Origin: Telmatospirillum siberiense
Lineage (GTDB): Bacteria > Pseudomonadota > Alphaproteobacteria > Rhodospirillales > Magnetospirillaceae
Assembly (NCBI RefSeq): GCF_002845745.1
Contig: NZ_PIUM01000003.1
Location: forward strand, 186,001-250,000
Reading direction: 5' to 3'
Length of the DNA: 64,000 nucleotides
Shown: in pieces, positions 9,171 through 21,098 of the stretch
Layout of the letters: each line of letters starts with the position of its first letter
How positions within the stretch are numbered: the stretch's first letter is position 1
Program-made: the position numbers and the translations under genes
Notes under the pieces: generated by a model
The model's database searches: none
Told to the model about the DNA's origin: nothing
What the model saw: only the letters and a program-made list of their open reading frames with translations

Positions 9171-10685
9171 TCAGCGCACGGCGACCGACGCCGTATCGGC
9201 GGCGGTTTGCGCGAGCTGGTAGTCATTGATCAATTTCGCCACCGAGGCATGCATGGGCTCAAGGAAGGACACGGGATAGACGCCCATCCAGATCACCACC
9301 ACGACGAGGGGGGCGAAGACCGCGATTTCACGGCCGCTCAGGTCGAGAATCGACTTCAGATCCTCGCGCACCAGCTTGCCGAAGATGACCCGGCGGTAAA
9401 GATAGAGCATGTAGGCGGGCCCGAGGATCAGACCGGTGGCGGCCAGCAGGGCCACCCAGCTGTTGGTCTGGAAGGCGCCCATCAACACCAGGAACTCGCC
9501 GATGAATCCGGAGGTGCCGGGCAACCCGACCGAGGCCATGGTGAAGACCATGAAGATCAGGGCGTAAGCCGGCATCTTCGACGCCAGACCGCCGTAACGG
9601 GCGATTTCGCGCGTGTGCATCCGGTCGTAGACGACGCCCACGCACAGGAACAGCGCGGCGGAGACGACACCATGGGACAGCATCTGGAAGATGGCGCCCT
9701 CGATACCCTGCACCTGCACGGTGAAGACGCCGATGGTGACGAAACCCATATGCGCCACCGAGCTGTAGGCGATCAGCTTCTTCATGTCCTGCTGCACGAG
9801 GGCGACCAGCGAGGTGTAGATCACCGCGACGATGGACAGCGTGAAGACCAGGGGCGCGAAATCATGGGAGGCAACCGGGAACATCGGCAGGGAGAAGCGA
9901 AGGAACCCGTAACCACCCATTTTCAACAGCACGCCGGCCAGGATGACCGACCCCGCCGTCGGCGCCTCGACATGGGCGTCGGGCAGCCAGGTGTGCACCG
10001 GCCACATCGGGACCTTGACCGCGAAGGAGGCGAAGAAGGCCAGCCACAGCCAGGTCTGCATGGCCACCGGGAACGGGTGGGCGATCAATACCTGGATGTC
10101 GGTAGTGTGGGCGTCGAAATAGATGGCCAGGATGGCCAGCAGCATCAACACCGATCCCAACAGGGTATAGAGGAAGAACTTGAACGCCGCATAGACCCGG
10201 CGAGGCCCGCCCCACACCCCGATGATGATGAACATCGGGATCAGAACGGCTTCGAAGAACACGTAGAAAAGGATCAGATCGAGGGCGCAGAACATGCCCA
10301 CCATCATCGTCTCGAGGATCAGGAAGCTGATCATGTATTCCTTGACCCGCTTCTGCACCGCGACCCAGGCGGACAGGATGCAAAGCGGCGTCAGGAAGGT
10401 CGACAGGAGAACGAAGAACAGCGAGATGCCGTCGACGCCCATCTTGTAGGAGATGTCGAATCCGGGCAGCCAGCGCGCCTGGTCGACCATCTGGAAATCC
10501 GCGGTGCCGCTGTTGAAGTTTGCCCAAACCAGCAGCGAGACCAGGAAGGTCGCCACGCTGGTCAGCAAAGCCACGTTGCGGGCGTTGCGCGCCACAACCT
10601 CGGCCTCGCCACGAATCGACAGGATGAACGCCGCTCCCAGCAGGGGAAGGAAGGTCGTGATGGAAAGCAAAGGCCAGTCGGTCAT
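9171..10685 (-). CDS. nuoM: NADH-quinone oxidoreductase subunit M
   Basis: 504 residues, antiporter-like membrane subunit of complex I. Motifs: [20 protein letters not shown] with the pump Glu; [27 protein letters not shown] in two halves around [26 protein letters not shown]; and [15 protein letters not shown] prefer ATG 10685 (GGGGTG 6 nt upstream) to the adjacent in-frame GTG at 10688. Lies 4 nt downstream of the nuoL stop and 17 nt before nuoN, so it sits in one tight operon. Confidence 0.97.
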   Translation of the reverse strand: MTDWPLLSITTFLPLLGAAFILSIRGEAEVVARNARNVALLTSVATFLVSLLVWANFNSGTADFQMVDQARWLPGFDISYKMGVDGISLFFVLLSTFLTPLCILSAWVAVQKRVKEYMISFLILETMMVGMFCALDLILFYVFFEAVLIPMFIIIGVWGGPRRVYAAFKFFLYTLLGSVLMLLAILAIYFDAHTTDIQVLIAHPFPVAMQTWLWLAFFASFAVKVPMWPVHTWLPDAHVEAPTAGSVILAGVLLKMGGYGFLRFSLPMFPVASHDFAPLVFTLSIVAVIYTSLVALVQQDMKKLIAYSSVAHMGFVTIGVFTVQVQGIEGAIFQMLSHGVVSAALFLCVGVVYDRMHTREIARYGGLASKMPAYALIFMVFTMASVGLPGTSGFIGEFLVLMGAFQTNSWVALLAATGLILGPAYMLYLYRRVIFGKLVREDLKSILDLSGREIAVFAPLVVVVIWMGVYPVSFLEPMHASVAKLINDYQLAQTAADTASVAVR

Positions 10686-10689
10686 CACG

Positions 10690-12618
10690 TCACCCCGCTT
10701 TGACGATGTACCATGTCACGAAGGCCGCGACCCCGATCAACATGGCGAAGGCATAGTGGTAAAGATAGCCGCTCTGCAGGGCGCTGGCGCGGCGCGCCAG
10801 ATCCCGCGTGACCGCGGCAAGGCCGTCGGGACCGCAGGCGTCGATGACGGCGCCGTCGCCCCCCTTCCACAGGCCGTTGCCCAACCAGAAGGCCGGTTTG
10901 ACGAACAGGAAGTCGTAAAGCTCGTCGAAATACCACTTGTTGAGCAGGAACCGGTAAATGCCATGGAACCGTTTGGCCAGCCAGCGCGGCAGGGCCGGCG
11001 CGAACATATACATCACATAGGCGAGCGCGATACCACTGACGGCGACGATGGTCGGCAGCAGGCTGATGGTCGTCGGCACATGATGGGCGTTGTGCAACGC
11101 CTCATGTCCATCGATCAGCAGGATGGACTTGCTCCAGAAGCGTCCCATTCCCTCGCCGATGAAGTCCTCGTGCCCGACATAGCCGCTGAAGATGGCGCCC
11201 GCCGCCAGGACCATCAAAGGCACGGTCATCACCGCCGGCGATTCATGGACATGGGCCATCACATGCTCATCGGCACGCGGCCTGCCGTGGAAAGTCAGGA
11301 TCAGCAGGCGCCAGGAATAGAACGCTGTCAGAAAGGCCGCGGCGACGCCGAGGGCGTAGGCGAACTGCCCGAAGGGCGTTCCGGCGCCCCAGGCCGCCTC
11401 AAGGATCGTATCCTTCGACCAGTAGCCGGCGAAGGGCGGGATTCCGGCAAGCGCGATGCTGCCGATATACATCAGCACGCAGGTCAGCGGTATCCGCTTC
11501 CAGATGCCGCCCATGCGGCGGATATCCTGTTCGTCCGACATGGCGTGGATCACCGAGCCGGCGCCCAGGAACAGCAACGCCTTGAAGAAGGCGTGGGTGA
11601 ACAGATGAAAGATGCCAGCCTGATAGGCCGAGACGCCGATGGCGAAGAACATGTAGCCCAGCTGCGAGCAGGTCGAATAGGCGATGATCCGCTTGATGTC
11701 GTTCTGCACGCAGCCGACGGTCGCGGCGAAAAGCGCCGTCAGGCCGCCGACCACCGTCACGACATTGAGCGCGGTCTGCGAATATTCGAAAAGCGGCGAC
11801 ATGCGGGCCACCATGAAGACCCCGGCCGTCACCATGGTCGCCGCATGGATCAGCGCGGAAACGGGGGTCGGGCCCTCCATGGCGTCGGGCAGCCATGTAT
11901 GCAGGCCGAGCTGCGCCGACTTGCCCATGGCGCCGACGAACAGCAGCAGACAACAGACGGTGATGGCGTTGGCGTCCATGCCGAAGACATGGATGACCGT
12001 GGACGCCTTGGCGGGCGCGGCGGCGAAGATCGGATCGAAATTGACCGAGCCGAACAGGACGAAAACGCTGAAGATGCCAAGCGCGAAGCCGAAGTCGCCG
12101 ACGCGGTTGACGACGAAGGCCTTGATGGCCGCGGCGCAGGCCGAGGGCTTCTCGTACCAGAAGCCGATCAGCAGATAGGAGGCGAGGCCGACGCCCTCCC
12201 ATCCGAAGAAGAGCTGCACGAGATTGTCCGAGGTCACCAGCATCAGCATGGCGAAGGTGAACAGCGACAAATAGGCCTGGAAGCGCGGCACCGAGGGATC
12301 GTGATGCATGTAGCCGATGGAATAGACATGCACCATGAAGGAGACCCAGTTGACGACGATCAGCATCACCGCGGTCAGGGTGTCGAAACGCAACGCCCAG
12401 GCGTCCTCCACATTCCCCGAGGAAAACCAGTTCAAAAGCTGGAAGCTGGCCGGATGCCCGTTTAAGACCACCTCGATGAAAATCGGAATGGACAGCAGGG
12501 CCGACAGGCCGACCGCGCCGCAGGTGATGATCTGCGCGCCCTTGTCGCCGATCTTGCGGCCGAACAGGCCGGCGATGATCGCGGCGAACAGCGGGAGGAA
12601 GACAACGGCTGTATACAT
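10690..12618 (-). CDS. nuoL: NADH-quinone oxidoreductase subunit L
   Basis: 642 residues, the largest antiporter-like complex I subunit, with a C-terminal lateral helix that ties the pump modules together. Motifs: [24 protein letters not shown] with the conserved Glu; [30 protein letters not shown] in consecutive segments; [20 protein letters not shown]; and [18 protein letters not shown]. The C-terminal part (after about residue 540) has [16 protein letters not shown], typical of the lateral helix and anchoring segments. ATG 12618 lies 6 nt after the nuoK stop. Confidence 0.97.
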   Translation of the reverse strand: MYTAVVFLPLFAAIIAGLFGRKIGDKGAQIITCGAVGLSALLSIPIFIEVVLNGHPASFQLLNWFSSGNVEDAWALRFDTLTAVMLIVVNWVSFMVHVYSIGYMHHDPSVPRFQAYLSLFTFAMLMLVTSDNLVQLFFGWEGVGLASYLLIGFWYEKPSACAAAIKAFVVNRVGDFGFALGIFSVFVLFGSVNFDPIFAAAPAKASTVIHVFGMDANAITVCCLLLFVGAMGKSAQLGLHTWLPDAMEGPTPVSALIHAATMVTAGVFMVARMSPLFEYSQTALNVVTVVGGLTALFAATVGCVQNDIKRIIAYSTCSQLGYMFFAIGVSAYQAGIFHLFTHAFFKALLFLGAGSVIHAMSDEQDIRRMGGIWKRIPLTCVLMYIGSIALAGIPPFAGYWSKDTILEAAWGAGTPFGQFAYALGVAAAFLTAFYSWRLLILTFHGRPRADEHVMAHVHESPAVMTVPLMVLAAGAIFSGYVGHEDFIGEGMGRFWSKSILLIDGHEALHNAHHVPTTISLLPTIVAVSGIALAYVMYMFAPALPRWLAKRFHGIYRFLLNKWYFDELYDFLFVKPAFWLGNGLWKGGDGAVIDACGPDGLAAVTRDLARRASALQSGYLYHYAFAMLIGVAAFVTWYIVKAG

Positions 12619-12624
12619 TCCCGC

Positions 12625-12936
12625 TCACCCCTTCATCTGGTTGGCGTCTTGCACCGCGATGGTGCCGCGATTACGGAAGAACACCACCACGATGGCCAGG
12701 CCGATGGCCGCTTCGGCCGCCGCCACGGTCAGCACGAACATGGCGAAGATCTGGCCGCCCAGGTCATTCAGGAAGTGCGAAAAGGCGACGAAGTTCAGAT
12801 TGACGGCCAACAACATCAGCTCGATCGACATCAGAATGGTGATGACGTTCTTGCGATTGAGGAAAATGCCGAAGACCCCCAGGGTGAACAGAATGGCGCC
12901 CACCGTCAGATAGTGCGCGAGACCGATCTCCAACAT
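12625..12936 (-). CDS. nuoK: NADH-quinone oxidoreductase subunit K
   Basis: 103 residues, three-helix membrane subunit of complex I (MrpC-like), with a usual family length of about 100. Visible: [17 protein letters not shown] (helix 1), [23 protein letters not shown] with the essential membrane Glu (helix 2), and [22 protein letters not shown] with the second conserved Glu (helix 3). ATG 12936 shares one base with the nuoJ stop (TGATG), indicating coupled translation. Confidence 0.97.
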   Translation of the reverse strand: MLEIGLAHYLTVGAILFTLGVFGIFLNRKNVITILMSIELMLLAVNLNFVAFSHFLNDLGGQIFAMFVLTVAAAEAAIGLAIVVVFFRNRGTIAVQDANQMKG

Positions 12937-13547
12937 CAGATGCCTCCCCCGCTGGCCACTTTGCGGATTTCCACCGAATCTGCCTTGGTTCGGGCAACCT
13001 GTTCGGCGATCGACTGCCTGCGCACGTCGGTACGGCCGCGCAGCGTCAGAAGAATGGTCCCGATCATCGCCACCAGCAAAATCAGGCCGGCGATCTGGAA
13101 CAGGTAGAAATAGTCCGTATAGATCAGCCGCCCCAGCGCATCGGTATTGGTCACCACCGTCGGGTCGGGGACATGTGTTCCCACCGACAAGGGCGCGTCG
13201 GGCGCGAAACTCCAGCTTCCGGCCACCAGGGCCAGCTCGGCCAGCAGGATCAGGCCGATCACGCCGCCGATCGGCAGATATTGCAAGAAGCCCTCGCGCA
13301 GCTTCAGGAAATTGATGTCGAGCAGCATGACGACGAAGAGGAACAGCACCGCCACCGCGCCGACATAGACGACCACCAGCACCATGGCGAGGAATTCGGC
13401 GCCGACCAGCAGGAACAATCCGGCGGCGTTGAAGAAGGCGAGGATCAGGAACAGCACCGCATGCACGGGATTGCGGGCCGAGATCACCATCACGGCGCTG
13501 GCCACGGTGATCGCCGCGAACAGATAGAAAACGAGAGCCTGAATCAT
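12936..13547 (-). CDS. nuoJ: NADH-quinone oxidoreductase subunit J
   Basis: 203 residues with five hydrophobic segments; membrane subunit of complex I near the quinone-site end. Conserved region: [24 protein letters not shown], then [29 protein letters not shown], whose pi-bulge helix is the family hallmark. The C-terminal tail is charged and cytosolic. Unlike other junctions in the operon, the gap from nuoI to this gene is 256 nt and contains a REP-like palindrome (13643-13672). Confidence 0.97.
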   Translation of the reverse strand: MIQALVFYLFAAITVASAVMVISARNPVHAVLFLILAFFNAAGLFLLVGAEFLAMVLVVVYVGAVAVLFLFVVMLLDINFLKLREGFLQYLPIGGVIGLILLAELALVAGSWSFAPDAPLSVGTHVPDPTVVTNTDALGRLIYTDYFYLFQIAGLILLVAMIGTILLTLRGRTDVRRQSIAEQVARTKADSVEIRKVASGGGI

Positions 13548-13642
13548 GCGGCGTCCCCCTTAACTCTTACTCCGGCATTCACACATCTTTTTTCCGGTAG
13601 CGAAACGCGCGTCGTTCGCGAGCGTCGGATAGGGAAAAGATC

Positions 13643-13672
13643 CCCTCGCCCCTTGCGGGAGAGGGGCGAGGG
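13643..13672. repeat. REP-like palindrome inside the nuo operon
   Basis: CCCTCGCCCC (13643-13652) and GGGGCGAGGG (13663-13672) form a 10-bp perfect stem around TTGCGGGAGA. The core resembles the repeat at 6801-6860. It lies in the 256-nt gap between nuoI and nuoJ, where I see no gene. Confidence 0.65.
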
Positions 13673-13803
13673 CTTATCCGGGCGCCCATGGACGGCACCG
13701 TTTTGTCGAATGCCGTAGCGCTTTTGCGGGGATGACGAAAAGAATGAGATCATTTCTTTCCCTGGCCTCTTGGCGACTTGTCGGTTCATCGTGACGGCAC
13801 CTT

Positions 13804-14292
13804 TCACCGGTAAGGCGCGTCGGCGGCGAGCCGCGCGGCCAGTTCGGTTTCCCAGCGCTCGCCGTTGGAGAGCAGCTTGTCCTTGTCGTACATGAGTTCG
13901 GCCCGGCTCTCGGCGGCGAATTCGAAGTTCGGGCCTTCGACGATGGCATCCACCGGACAGGCTTCCTGGCAGAAACCGCAGTAGATGCATTTCGTCATAT
14001 CGATGTCGTAGCGGGTGGTCCGGCGGCTGCCGTCGGCGCGCGGCTGGGCTTCGATGGTGATCGCCTGGGCCGGGCAAATCGCCTCGCAGAGTTTGCAGGC
14101 GATGCACCGTTCCTCGCCGTTGGCATAGCGCCGAAGGGCGTGCTCGCCCCTGAAGCGGGGGCTCAAGGGCCCCTTCTCGAAGGGATAGTTGATGGTCACC
14201 TTGGGGGCGAAGAAGTGGCGCAGCGTCACCGCCATGCCGGAGATCAGCTCGGCCAGCAACCAGGTGCGCGCGGTACGATCCAGGAACGACAT
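13804..14292 (-). CDS. nuoI: NADH-quinone oxidoreductase subunit I
   Basis: 162 residues, ferredoxin-like peripheral-arm subunit that carries electrons toward the quinone site. Two 8Fe ferredoxin motifs are intact: [12 protein letters not shown] and [12 protein letters not shown], ligating clusters N6a and N6b. The N-terminus has [27 protein letters not shown] in two runs, the usual membrane-contact segment. The true start is ATG 14292, since upstream sequence in the same frame antisenses nothing conserved and overlaps nuoH. It lies 11 nt after nuoH. Confidence 0.97.
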   Translation of the reverse strand: MSFLDRTARTWLLAELISGMAVTLRHFFAPKVTINYPFEKGPLSPRFRGEHALRRYANGEERCIACKLCEAICPAQAITIEAQPRADGSRRTTRYDIDMTKCIYCGFCQEACPVDAIVEGPNFEFAAESRAELMYDKDKLLSNGERWETELAARLAADAPYR

Positions 14293-14303
14293 TGGTGCTC
14301 TCC

Positions 14304-15317
14304 TCACTTCGGCAGCCAGCCGGCGTATTCCAGCACGCCCGCCGTCAGGACCAGCCAAACCAGGGAGAACGGCAGGAACACTTTCCAGCCCAGCCGCATC
14401 AACTGGTCGAAGCGATAACGCGGGAAGGTCGCGCGGATCCACAGGAAGCCGAACAGCAGCACGGAAATCTTGAGCGCGAACCAGATGATGCCCGGCACAA
14501 GCGTGAAGGGGGCGAAGGGCAGCGGCGAAAGCCAGCCGCCCAGGAACAGGACGGTGGTGATCGCGCAAACCAGAATCATGTTGGCATATTCGCCCAGGTA
14601 AAACAGGGCGAAGGTCATCGCCGAATATTCGACGTTGTAGCCGGTGACCAGTTCCGATTCGGCTTCCATCAGATCGAAGGGCGAACGGTTGGTTTCGGCC
14701 AGGCAGGATGTATAGAAAATCACGAACAGGGGCAGATGCCAGAAGACGAACCACCCCTTTTCCGCCTGCGCATGGACGATGTCCGACAGATTGAGCGAGC
14801 CCACGCAAAGCAGCACCGAGATCATCACGAAACCGATCGAGACCTCGTAGGAAACCATCTGCGCGGCGGCGCGCAAACCGCCCAAAAAGGCGTATTTCGA
14901 ATTGGACGCCCAGCCGGCCATGATGATGCCGTAGACGCCCAGGCTCGAAATGGCGAACAGATAGAGGATGCCCACATTGATATTGGCCAGCACCCACCCT
15001 TCGTCGAAGGGAATGACCGCCCAGGCGACCAGGGCCAGAATGAAGGTCAGTGCCGGCGCGATGAAGAAGACCGTCTTGTTGGCGCCGGACGGAATGATGG
15101 TTTCCTTGAAGAACAGCTTGATGCCGTCGGCCAGGGGTTGCAGCAATCCGAACGGGCCCACCACATTGGGACCCTTGCGGATCTGAATGGCGCCGATCAC
15201 CTTGCGTTCGGCCAGGGTCAGATAAGCCACCGCCACCAGCAGGGGCAGCACGATGGCGAAGATCCGGGCGACGATGATCGCCGTCGGCCAGACATAACCC
15301 GTCCACAGATCAGCCAT
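14304..15317 (-). CDS. nuoH: NADH-quinone oxidoreductase subunit H
   Basis: 337 residues, eight-helix membrane subunit forming much of the quinone chamber. Motifs: [22 protein letters not shown] (split, residues about 32-53), [24 protein letters not shown] with the conserved acidic loop, [20 protein letters not shown], and [21 protein letters not shown] 15317 overlaps the nuoG stop by 8 nt, suggesting translational coupling. Confidence 0.97.
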   Translation of the reverse strand: MADLWTGYVWPTAIIVARIFAIVLPLLVAVAYLTLAERKVIGAIQIRKGPNVVGPFGLLQPLADGIKLFFKETIIPSGANKTVFFIAPALTFILALVAWAVIPFDEGWVLANINVGILYLFAISSLGVYGIIMAGWASNSKYAFLGGLRAAAQMVSYEVSIGFVMISVLLCVGSLNLSDIVHAQAEKGWFVFWHLPLFVIFYTSCLAETNRSPFDLMEAESELVTGYNVEYSAMTFALFYLGEYANMILVCAITTVLFLGGWLSPLPFAPFTLVPGIIWFALKISVLLFGFLWIRATFPRYRFDQLMRLGWKVFLPFSLVWLVLTAGVLEYAGWLPK

Positions 15318-17370
15318 GGGTGCCGCTCCTCTGATGAGCGCAGCCGACGAAGGTGGCGGTGCATTCCGCCATGGTCTTCGAGGCGCGGCTGATGGAATCG
15401 GTCATGTAGTAATTCTCGATGGGCGAAACCAATGGATCGGAGGCCGGCGTTCCTTCCGCCCCGAAGGCCCCCCAATCGACCGTCTGAAGGCGGTCGAGCG
15501 TGGCGAACGACGGACTGACGGCGGACAGATGCAGGCGAAGCTGCTCCAGCGTATCGAAGGAAAGCTTGTGTCCGACCACCTCGGAGAGCGCCCGGACGAT
15601 CGTCCAGTCCTCCTTGGCGTCGCCCGGCGGGAAAACGGCCAGCCTGGTCCGCTGAACGCGCCCTTCCGTGTTGACGTAGGTGGCGTTCTTCTCGGTGTAG
15701 GCGGCGCCGGGCAGAATCACGTCGGCCCGATGCGCGCCGGCATCGCCGTGATGGCCCTGGTAGACGACGAAGGCCCGACCCAGGCGGGCCATATCGATTT
15801 CATCGGCGCCCAGCAGATAGACGAGGTCGATGTCGCCCTTTTCCGCACCCGCCAGGATGCCCTCGACGTCACGCCCGCCGATACCGGGCAGGAACCCGAG
15901 ATCGAGGGCGCCGACACGGGCGGCGGCGGTATGCAGAACGTTGAAGCCGTTCCAGTCGTCGCGCACCATGCCGCCGGTCTCGGCGATCTTGCGGGCCAGC
16001 CCCAGCAGGATCGCTCCGTCGGTGCGGGTCAGGGCGCCCTGCCCGATGATCAGCATCGGGTTTTTCGCCGCCTTCAATTTGTCGGCGAAAGGATGTTCGC
16101 CCTTGGCAATGGCGGCAAGGATGGCCGGATCGTCACCCAGATTGTCGTGCCGATAGGTCAAATCGGCCTTCGGGCCGACGGCCGCGACGGAAAAACCACC
16201 CTTCAGCCAGCGTTTTCGGATCCGCGCATTGAGCACCGGCGCTTCCTTGCGGGGATCGGTTCCGATCAACAACAGGACGTCGGCCCGGTCGATCCCGGCG
16301 ATTCCGCTGTTGAAGATGTAGGATCCCCGTGGACCGGCCAATTTCACGCCGTCCTGGCGCCCATCGAGATGGACCGATCCCAAGGCGGTGAACAGTTCCT
16401 TCAGGGCCAGCATGGATTCAGCGTCGGCCAGATCGCCGGCGATGGCGGCGATCCTGGCGCCGGAGGTGGCCTTCAGGCGCTCGGAAATGGCGGTGAAGGC
16501 CTCGTTCCAGGTGGCTTCCCTCAACTTTCCGTCGCGACGCACGTAGGGACGGTCAAGACGCTGACGGACCAGGGCGTCGCAGGCGAAGCGGCTTTTGTCG
16601 GAAAGCCATTCCTCGTTCACGTCGTCGTTGAGACGCGGCAGGATGCGCATCACCTGGTTGCCCCGGCTGTCGATGCGGATGGCGGCGCCCACCGCATCGA
16701 GGACGTCGATGCTCTCGGTCTTCTTCAGTTCCCAGGAACGCGCGGTATAGGCATATGGTTTGCTGGTCAGGGCGCCGACCGGGCAAAGATCGATGATATT
16801 GCCGGAAAGCTCGGAGGACAGGGCCTTTTCGACATAAGTCGTGACCTCCATGTTCTCGCCGCGCCCGGTCGCCCCCAGTTCGGGAACGCCCGCCACTTCC
16901 GTGATGAAACGGATGCAGCGCGTGCAATGGATGCAGCGGTTCATGGTGGTCTTGACCAGGGGACCGAAGTTCTTGTCCTGAACCGCCCGCTTGTTCTCGG
17001 CGAAACGGCCGCGGTCGTAACCATAGGCCATGGTCTCGTCCTGCAGGTCGCATTCGCCGCCCTGATCGCAGATCGGGCAATCGAGCGGATGATTGATCAG
17101 CAGGAATTCCAAGGCGCCCTTGCGGGCCTTGGCGACCACGGGGGTATTGGTCCGCACGACCATTCCGTCGGCGACCGGCATGGCGCAGGAGGCCACGGGT
17201 TTCGGACTGTTGGCCACCTCGACCATGCACATGCGGCAATTGCCGGCGATGGCCAGGCGCTCGTGGTAACAGAAGCGCGGGATTTCGATGCCGAGAACTT
17301 CGGCGGCCTGCAGGATCGATGTCCCCGCCTCGACCTCCACCTCGCGTCCATCGATGGTCAGTTTGGGCAT
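15310..17370 (-). CDS. nuoG: NADH-quinone oxidoreductase subunit G
   Basis: 686 residues, iron-sulfur subunit of the peripheral arm. The N-terminus is a [2Fe-2S] ferredoxin domain ([15 protein letters not shown], then C in SCAMP); next a His-Cys3 cluster site ([17 protein letters not shown]), then the N4/N5-type motif [12 protein letters not shown]. The large C-terminal part is molybdopterin-oxidoreductase-like but has lost cofactor function in this family. The spacing matches alphaproteobacterial/mitochondrial (75-kDa) forms, shorter than the E. coli type. Starts 9 nt after nuoF. Confidence 0.97.
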   Translation of the reverse strand: MPKLTIDGREVEVEAGTSILQAAEVLGIEIPRFCYHERLAIAGNCRMCMVEVANSPKPVASCAMPVADGMVVRTNTPVVAKARKGALEFLLINHPLDCPICDQGGECDLQDETMAYGYDRGRFAENKRAVQDKNFGPLVKTTMNRCIHCTRCIRFITEVAGVPELGATGRGENMEVTTYVEKALSSELSGNIIDLCPVGALTSKPYAYTARSWELKKTESIDVLDAVGAAIRIDSRGNQVMRILPRLNDDVNEEWLSDKSRFACDALVRQRLDRPYVRRDGKLREATWNEAFTAISERLKATSGARIAAIAGDLADAESMLALKELFTALGSVHLDGRQDGVKLAGPRGSYIFNSGIAGIDRADVLLLIGTDPRKEAPVLNARIRKRWLKGGFSVAAVGPKADLTYRHDNLGDDPAILAAIAKGEHPFADKLKAAKNPMLIIGQGALTRTDGAILLGLARKIAETGGMVRDDWNGFNVLHTAAARVGALDLGFLPGIGGRDVEGILAGAEKGDIDLVYLLGADEIDMARLGRAFVVYQGHHGDAGAHRADVILPGAAYTEKNATYVNTEGRVQRTRLAVFPPGDAKEDWTIVRALSEVVGHKLSFDTLEQLRLHLSAVSPSFATLDRLQTVDWGAFGAEGTPASDPLVSPIENYYMTDSISRASKTMAECTATFVGCAHQRSGTHG

Positions 17371-17379
17371 GTCAACTCC

Positions 17380-18663
17380 TCAAGCGGCAACGGCATTGGC
17401 GCGGGCTTCTGCGATGCGCCGCTCCAATTCAGGACGGAAACTGCGGATCAGCCCCTGGATCGGCCAGGCCGCCGCGTCGCCCAGGGCGCAGATGGTGTGT
17501 CCCTCGACCTGACGGGTGACGTCATCGAGCATGTCGATCTCCTCGACGGTGGCGCGGCCCACGCTCATGCGTTCCATGACCCGCCACATCCAGCCGGTCC
17601 CCTCGCGACAGGGCGTGCACTGGCCGCAGCTCTCATGCTTGTAGAACTTGGAGAGCCGGGTGATGGCACGGACGATATCGGTCGACTTGTCCATGACGAT
17701 CACCGCCGCCGTGCCCAAACCGGAGCGCACGTCGCGCAGGCTGTCGAAATCCATCAGCACCGTATCGCAGATGGACTTGGTCAGCACCGGTACCGACGAA
17801 CCGCCGGGAATGATGCCAAGCAGATTGTCCCATCCGCCGCGAACGCCGCCGGCATGCTTCTCGATGAGCTCCCGCAAGGGAATGCCCATTTCCTCTTCGA
17901 CGTTGCAGGGCCGCTCGACATGGCCGGAAATGCAGAAGACCTTGGTTCCGCTGTTCTTCGGCCGTCCCAGGCCGGCGAACCAGGCAGCACCCCGGCGCAG
18001 GATGGTCGGCGCCACCGCGATGGATTCGACGTTGTTGACCGTGGTCGGACAGCCGTAAAGGCCGACACCGGCGGGAAACGGCGGCTTCAGACGAGGTTGC
18101 CCCTTCTTGCCTTCCAGCGATTGGATCAACGCGGTTTCCTCGCCGCAGACATAGGCGCCGGCGCCGCGATAGACGTAGAGATCGAAATCCCAGCCGGAAC
18201 CGCAGGCGTTCTTTCCGATCAGCCCCGCCGCATAGGCCTCGTCGACCGCCGCCTGCAGATGTTCGGCCTCGCGGATGAATTCGCCCCGGATGTAGATGTA
18301 GCAGGTATGCGCCGCCATGGCGAAACTGGCGATCAGGCATCCCTCGACCAGCTTGTGGGGATCCTGGCGGATGATATCGCGGTCCTTGCAGGTGCCGGGC
18401 TCGCCCTCGTCGGCGTTGACGACCAGATAATGCGGCCGCGCGCCCACTTCCTTGGGCATGAAGGACCATTTGAGCCCCGTGGGGAAACCGGCGCCGCCGC
18501 GACCACGCAAGCCCGAGGTCTTCATCTCGTCGATGATCCAGTCGCGGCCCTTGGCCAGGATTTCCTTGGTGCCGTCCCAATCGCCGCGGGCGCGGGCGCC
18601 GGCGAGCCGCCAGTCGTGAAGCCCGTAGAGGTTGGTGAAGACGCGATCTTTATCGTGCAGCAT
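17380..18663 (-). CDS. nuoF: NADH-quinone oxidoreductase subunit F
   Basis: 427 residues from ATG 18663; an ATG at 18675 would add four residues and overlap the nuoE stop. I prefer the inner start because [14 protein letters not shown] resembles the usual family N-terminus. The protein binds NADH and FMN and cluster N3. Motifs: [16 protein letters not shown] (NADH), [13 protein letters not shown] and [14 protein letters not shown] (FMN), and [11 protein letters not shown] with the distal Cys for N3. It receives hydride and passes electrons to NuoE/NuoG. Confidence 0.95.
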   Translation of the reverse strand: MLHDKDRVFTNLYGLHDWRLAGARARGDWDGTKEILAKGRDWIIDEMKTSGLRGRGGAGFPTGLKWSFMPKEVGARPHYLVVNADEGEPGTCKDRDIIRQDPHKLVEGCLIASFAMAAHTCYIYIRGEFIREAEHLQAAVDEAYAAGLIGKNACGSGWDFDLYVYRGAGAYVCGEETALIQSLEGKKGQPRLKPPFPAGVGLYGCPTTVNNVESIAVAPTILRRGAAWFAGLGRPKNSGTKVFCISGHVERPCNVEEEMGIPLRELIEKHAGGVRGGWDNLLGIIPGGSSVPVLTKSICDTVLMDFDSLRDVRSGLGTAAVIVMDKSTDIVRAITRLSKFYKHESCGQCTPCREGTGWMWRVMERMSVGRATVEEIDMLDDVTRQVEGHTICALGDAAAWPIQGLIRSFRPELERRIAEARANAVAA

Positions 18664-18667
18664 GGCT

Positions 18668-19297
18668 TTAAGCATCTCCCCCTGAGGATGGAAGGCTTCC
18701 CCCCGCGGCGGTCAGCGTGGTCGGACCGCCTTGGGGCGCCGAGCCGCTGCGGCCGGTCTGCGACCCCGGCCTGGGCGTCTCGCCGCGCTTCAAAGCCTGC
18801 ACAAGCGCCTTGGTGCTTTCGATATCGAGATCTTCGTAATAATCGTCGCCGATCCAGATGACCGGCGCATTGACGCAGGCCCCCAGGCATTCGACCTCGG
18901 ACAGGGTGAACAGGCCATCGGGCGTCGTCTCGCCCAGGCCGACCCCCAGTTCCTTCTCGCAGGTCTCGACGATCTCGGCCGAGCCGCGCAGCATGCAGGG
19001 CAGATTGGTGCAGACCTGCAGATGGTAGCGGCCCACCGGCTGCAATTTGAACATGGAATAGAAGGTCGCCACCTCATAGACCTCGATGCGGGCCATTCCC
19101 AGCATCTCGGCCAGATGGTCCATGGCGGCCAGCGAAACCCAGCCCTCCTGGCGCTGCGCGAGGTCGAGCAACGGAATGACCGCACTCCGTTGACGGCCTT
19201 CGGGATGCTTGGCGATCAAGGCCTGGGCCTTGACGCGGTTTTCCTCGCTGAAGGCGAAGCTGGCGGGCTGAAAGGACTGTTCGGTGCTGCTGCTCAT
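18668..19297 (-). CDS. nuoE: NADH-quinone oxidoreductase subunit E
   Basis: 209 residues, thioredoxin-fold subunit with the [2Fe-2S] cluster N1a; ligands Cys96, Cys101, Cys137 and Cys141 (CTNLPC and CLGAC). Start ATG 19297 overlaps the nuoD stop as ATGA. Odd feature: after the conserved domain, which ends about residue 172, there is a Pro/Gly/Ser-rich, apparently disordered tail of about 37 residues. The family is often about 160-220 residues, so this is within range. Confidence 0.96.
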   Translation of the reverse strand: MSSSTEQSFQPASFAFSEENRVKAQALIAKHPEGRQRSAVIPLLDLAQRQEGWVSLAAMDHLAEMLGMARIEVYEVATFYSMFKLQPVGRYHLQVCTNLPCMLRGSAEIVETCEKELGVGLGETTPDGLFTLSEVECLGACVNAPVIWIGDDYYEDLDIESTKALVQALKRGETPRPGSQTGRSGSAPQGGPTTLTAAGGSLPSSGGDA

Positions 19298-20472
19298 CGG
19301 TCGATCTCGCCGAAAACGATGTCGATAGAGCCGATATTCGCCACGACGTCGGCGAGCATATGGCCCCTGGACATGAAGTCGATGCCTTGCAAATGGGCGA
19401 ACGCCGGCGGCCGGATCTTGCATCGATAGGGCCGGTTGCTGCCGTCGGAAACCAGATAGACGCCGAATTCGCCCTTCGGCGTCTCGATCACCGTATAGGT
19501 CTCGCCCGCCGGAACGTGGAAACCCTCGGTGAATAATTTGAAATGATGGATCAAGGCTTCCATCGAGCTTTTCATCTCGGCCCTGGGCGGGGCGGCGATC
19601 TTGCGGTCGTCGACGCGGACCGGACCGGACGGCATTTTTTCGATGCACTGGCGCATGATCCGCAACGACTGCTTGATTTCCTCGATCCGCACGTTGTAGC
19701 GATCGTAGCAATCGCCGTGCTTACCGACCGGAATATCGAAATCCAACTGGTCGTAAACGGCGTAGGGCTGGGATTTGCGCAAGTCCCAGGAGAAGCCGGA
19801 GGCTCGGAGATTGGGCCCGGAAAATCCCCAATCGAGCGCTTCCTGCGCCGAGACGATGCCGATATCCACGGTGCGCTGCTTGAAGATGCGGTTCTCGTTC
19901 AGCAGGGATTCGATGGTGTCCAGCACCTTCGGGAAGGTTTCGGTCCAGGCGAGGATATCTTCCGCCAGCCCGGCCGGCATATCGGCCGCCACGCCGCCGA
20001 CGCGGCAGAAGGCGGCATGCAGGCGCGCCCCGGAAATACGCTCGTAGAACTCCATCAGCTTCTCGCGTTCCTCGAAGCCGTAGAGCATCGGCGTCATGGC
20101 GCCGACGTCGAGGGCGAAGGAGGTGGTGTTCAGCAGATGGTTGGTGATGCGGCCGATTTCGTCATAGAGGACGCGGATATATTGGGCCCGTTCGGGAGCC
20201 TTGATGCCCAACAGTTTCTCGGCCGCCAGACAGAAGGCGTGCTCCTGATTCATCGGACAGACGTAATCCAGGCGGTCGAAATAGGGCACCGCCTGCATAT
20301 AGGTCTTGTATTCGATCAGCTTTTCGGTGCCGCGATGAAGCAGGCCGATATGCGCGTCCGCACGATCCACCACCTCGCCCGACATTTCGAGAACCAGCCT
20401 CATCACGCCATGGGCGGCCGGATGCTGCGGGCCGAAATTGATGGAGTAATTCTTGATCTGGGCTTCGGCCAT
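19294..20472 (-). CDS. nuoD: NADH-quinone oxidoreductase subunit D
   Basis: 392 residues, 49-kDa-type subunit that lines the quinone site with NuoB. Motifs: [19 protein letters not shown] (quinone-site His loop), [34 protein letters not shown], and near the end [14 protein letters not shown] and [19 protein letters not shown], the terminal arginine typical of the family. ATG 20472 lies 2 nt after the nuoC stop; the end overlaps nuoE by 4 nt. It is separate from nuoC, not fused as in E. coli. Confidence 0.97.
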   Translation of the reverse strand: MAEAQIKNYSINFGPQHPAAHGVMRLVLEMSGEVVDRADAHIGLLHRGTEKLIEYKTYMQAVPYFDRLDYVCPMNQEHAFCLAAEKLLGIKAPERAQYIRVLYDEIGRITNHLLNTTSFALDVGAMTPMLYGFEEREKLMEFYERISGARLHAAFCRVGGVAADMPAGLAEDILAWTETFPKVLDTIESLLNENRIFKQRTVDIGIVSAQEALDWGFSGPNLRASGFSWDLRKSQPYAVYDQLDFDIPVGKHGDCYDRYNVRIEEIKQSLRIMRQCIEKMPSGPVRVDDRKIAAPPRAEMKSSMEALIHHFKLFTEGFHVPAGETYTVIETPKGEFGVYLVSDGSNRPYRCKIRPPAFAHLQGIDFMSRGHMLADVVANIGSIDIVFGEIDR

Positions 20473-20474
20473 GC

Positions 20475-21074
20475 TTATTCCCCCTTCCCCGCCTTTTCAT
20501 CGCCCGGCAGCATTCCTTCCCACGGGCTGAGGAAGTCGAAATTGCGGAAATCCTGGGTCAGTTTGACCGGCTCATAAACGACGCGCTTCTGTTCGTCGTC
20601 GTAACGCCGTTCGACGAATCCGGTGAGGGGGAAATCCTTGCGCAACGGATGCCCCTCGAACCCGTAATCGGTGAGAATCCTGCGCAGATCGGGATGATCG
20701 GCGAAGGTTACCCCGAACATGTCCCAGACCTCGCGCTCGAACCAATCGGCGGCCGAGTAGATCCCGGTGATCGTCGGCACCGGCGTATCCTCGTCGGTGT
20801 TGACCTTGACCCGGATCCGCTGGTTGTGCTTCAGCGACAGCAGGTTGTAGACCACCTCGAAACGCTGTTCACGCTCCGGGTAGTCGACGGCGGTGATGTC
20901 CATCACCTGCTTGAACTGGCAATTGGCGTCGTCACGCAGAAAGGTCATCACCCTCTGAATGGCGGCGCCGCGAACGATGATCACCAGTTCATCGGACAGC
21001 AACTGGGCCGAAAGCACTTCCTGAGACAGCGCGGCGGCGATGTAATCGCCGAGATCTTGCAGAGCTTGCGTCAT
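20475..21074 (-). CDS. nuoC: NADH-quinone oxidoreductase subunit C
   Basis: 199 residues from ATG 21074; a GTG two codons upstream (21080) is the alternative. 30-kDa-type structural subunit of the complex I connecting arm. Diagnostic: the block [43 protein letters not shown], read in pieces, including the ERE.WDMFG signature. The tail carries [15 protein letters not shown] before the end. Starts 24 nt after the nuoB stop. Confidence 0.96.
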   Translation of the reverse strand: MTQALQDLGDYIAAALSQEVLSAQLLSDELVIIVRGAAIQRVMTFLRDDANCQFKQVMDITAVDYPEREQRFEVVYNLLSLKHNQRIRVKVNTDEDTPVPTITGIYSAADWFEREVWDMFGVTFADHPDLRRILTDYGFEGHPLRKDFPLTGFVERRYDDEQKRVVYEPVKLTQDFRNFDFLSPWEGMLPGDEKAGKGE

Positions 21075-21098
21075 GGTCACTCGCCGGAAGGCAGACGA

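Noticed and set aside
10453-12465. Long plus-strand frame opposite nuoL
   Set aside because: Low-complexity antisense translation with no family resemblance.
15316-18861. Very long open frame on the plus strand opposite nuoG-nuoF
   Set aside because: It mirrors well-supported nuo genes; high-GC coding DNA commonly leaves the antisense frame open. The translation is rich in Gly, Asp, His and Arg and matches nothing.
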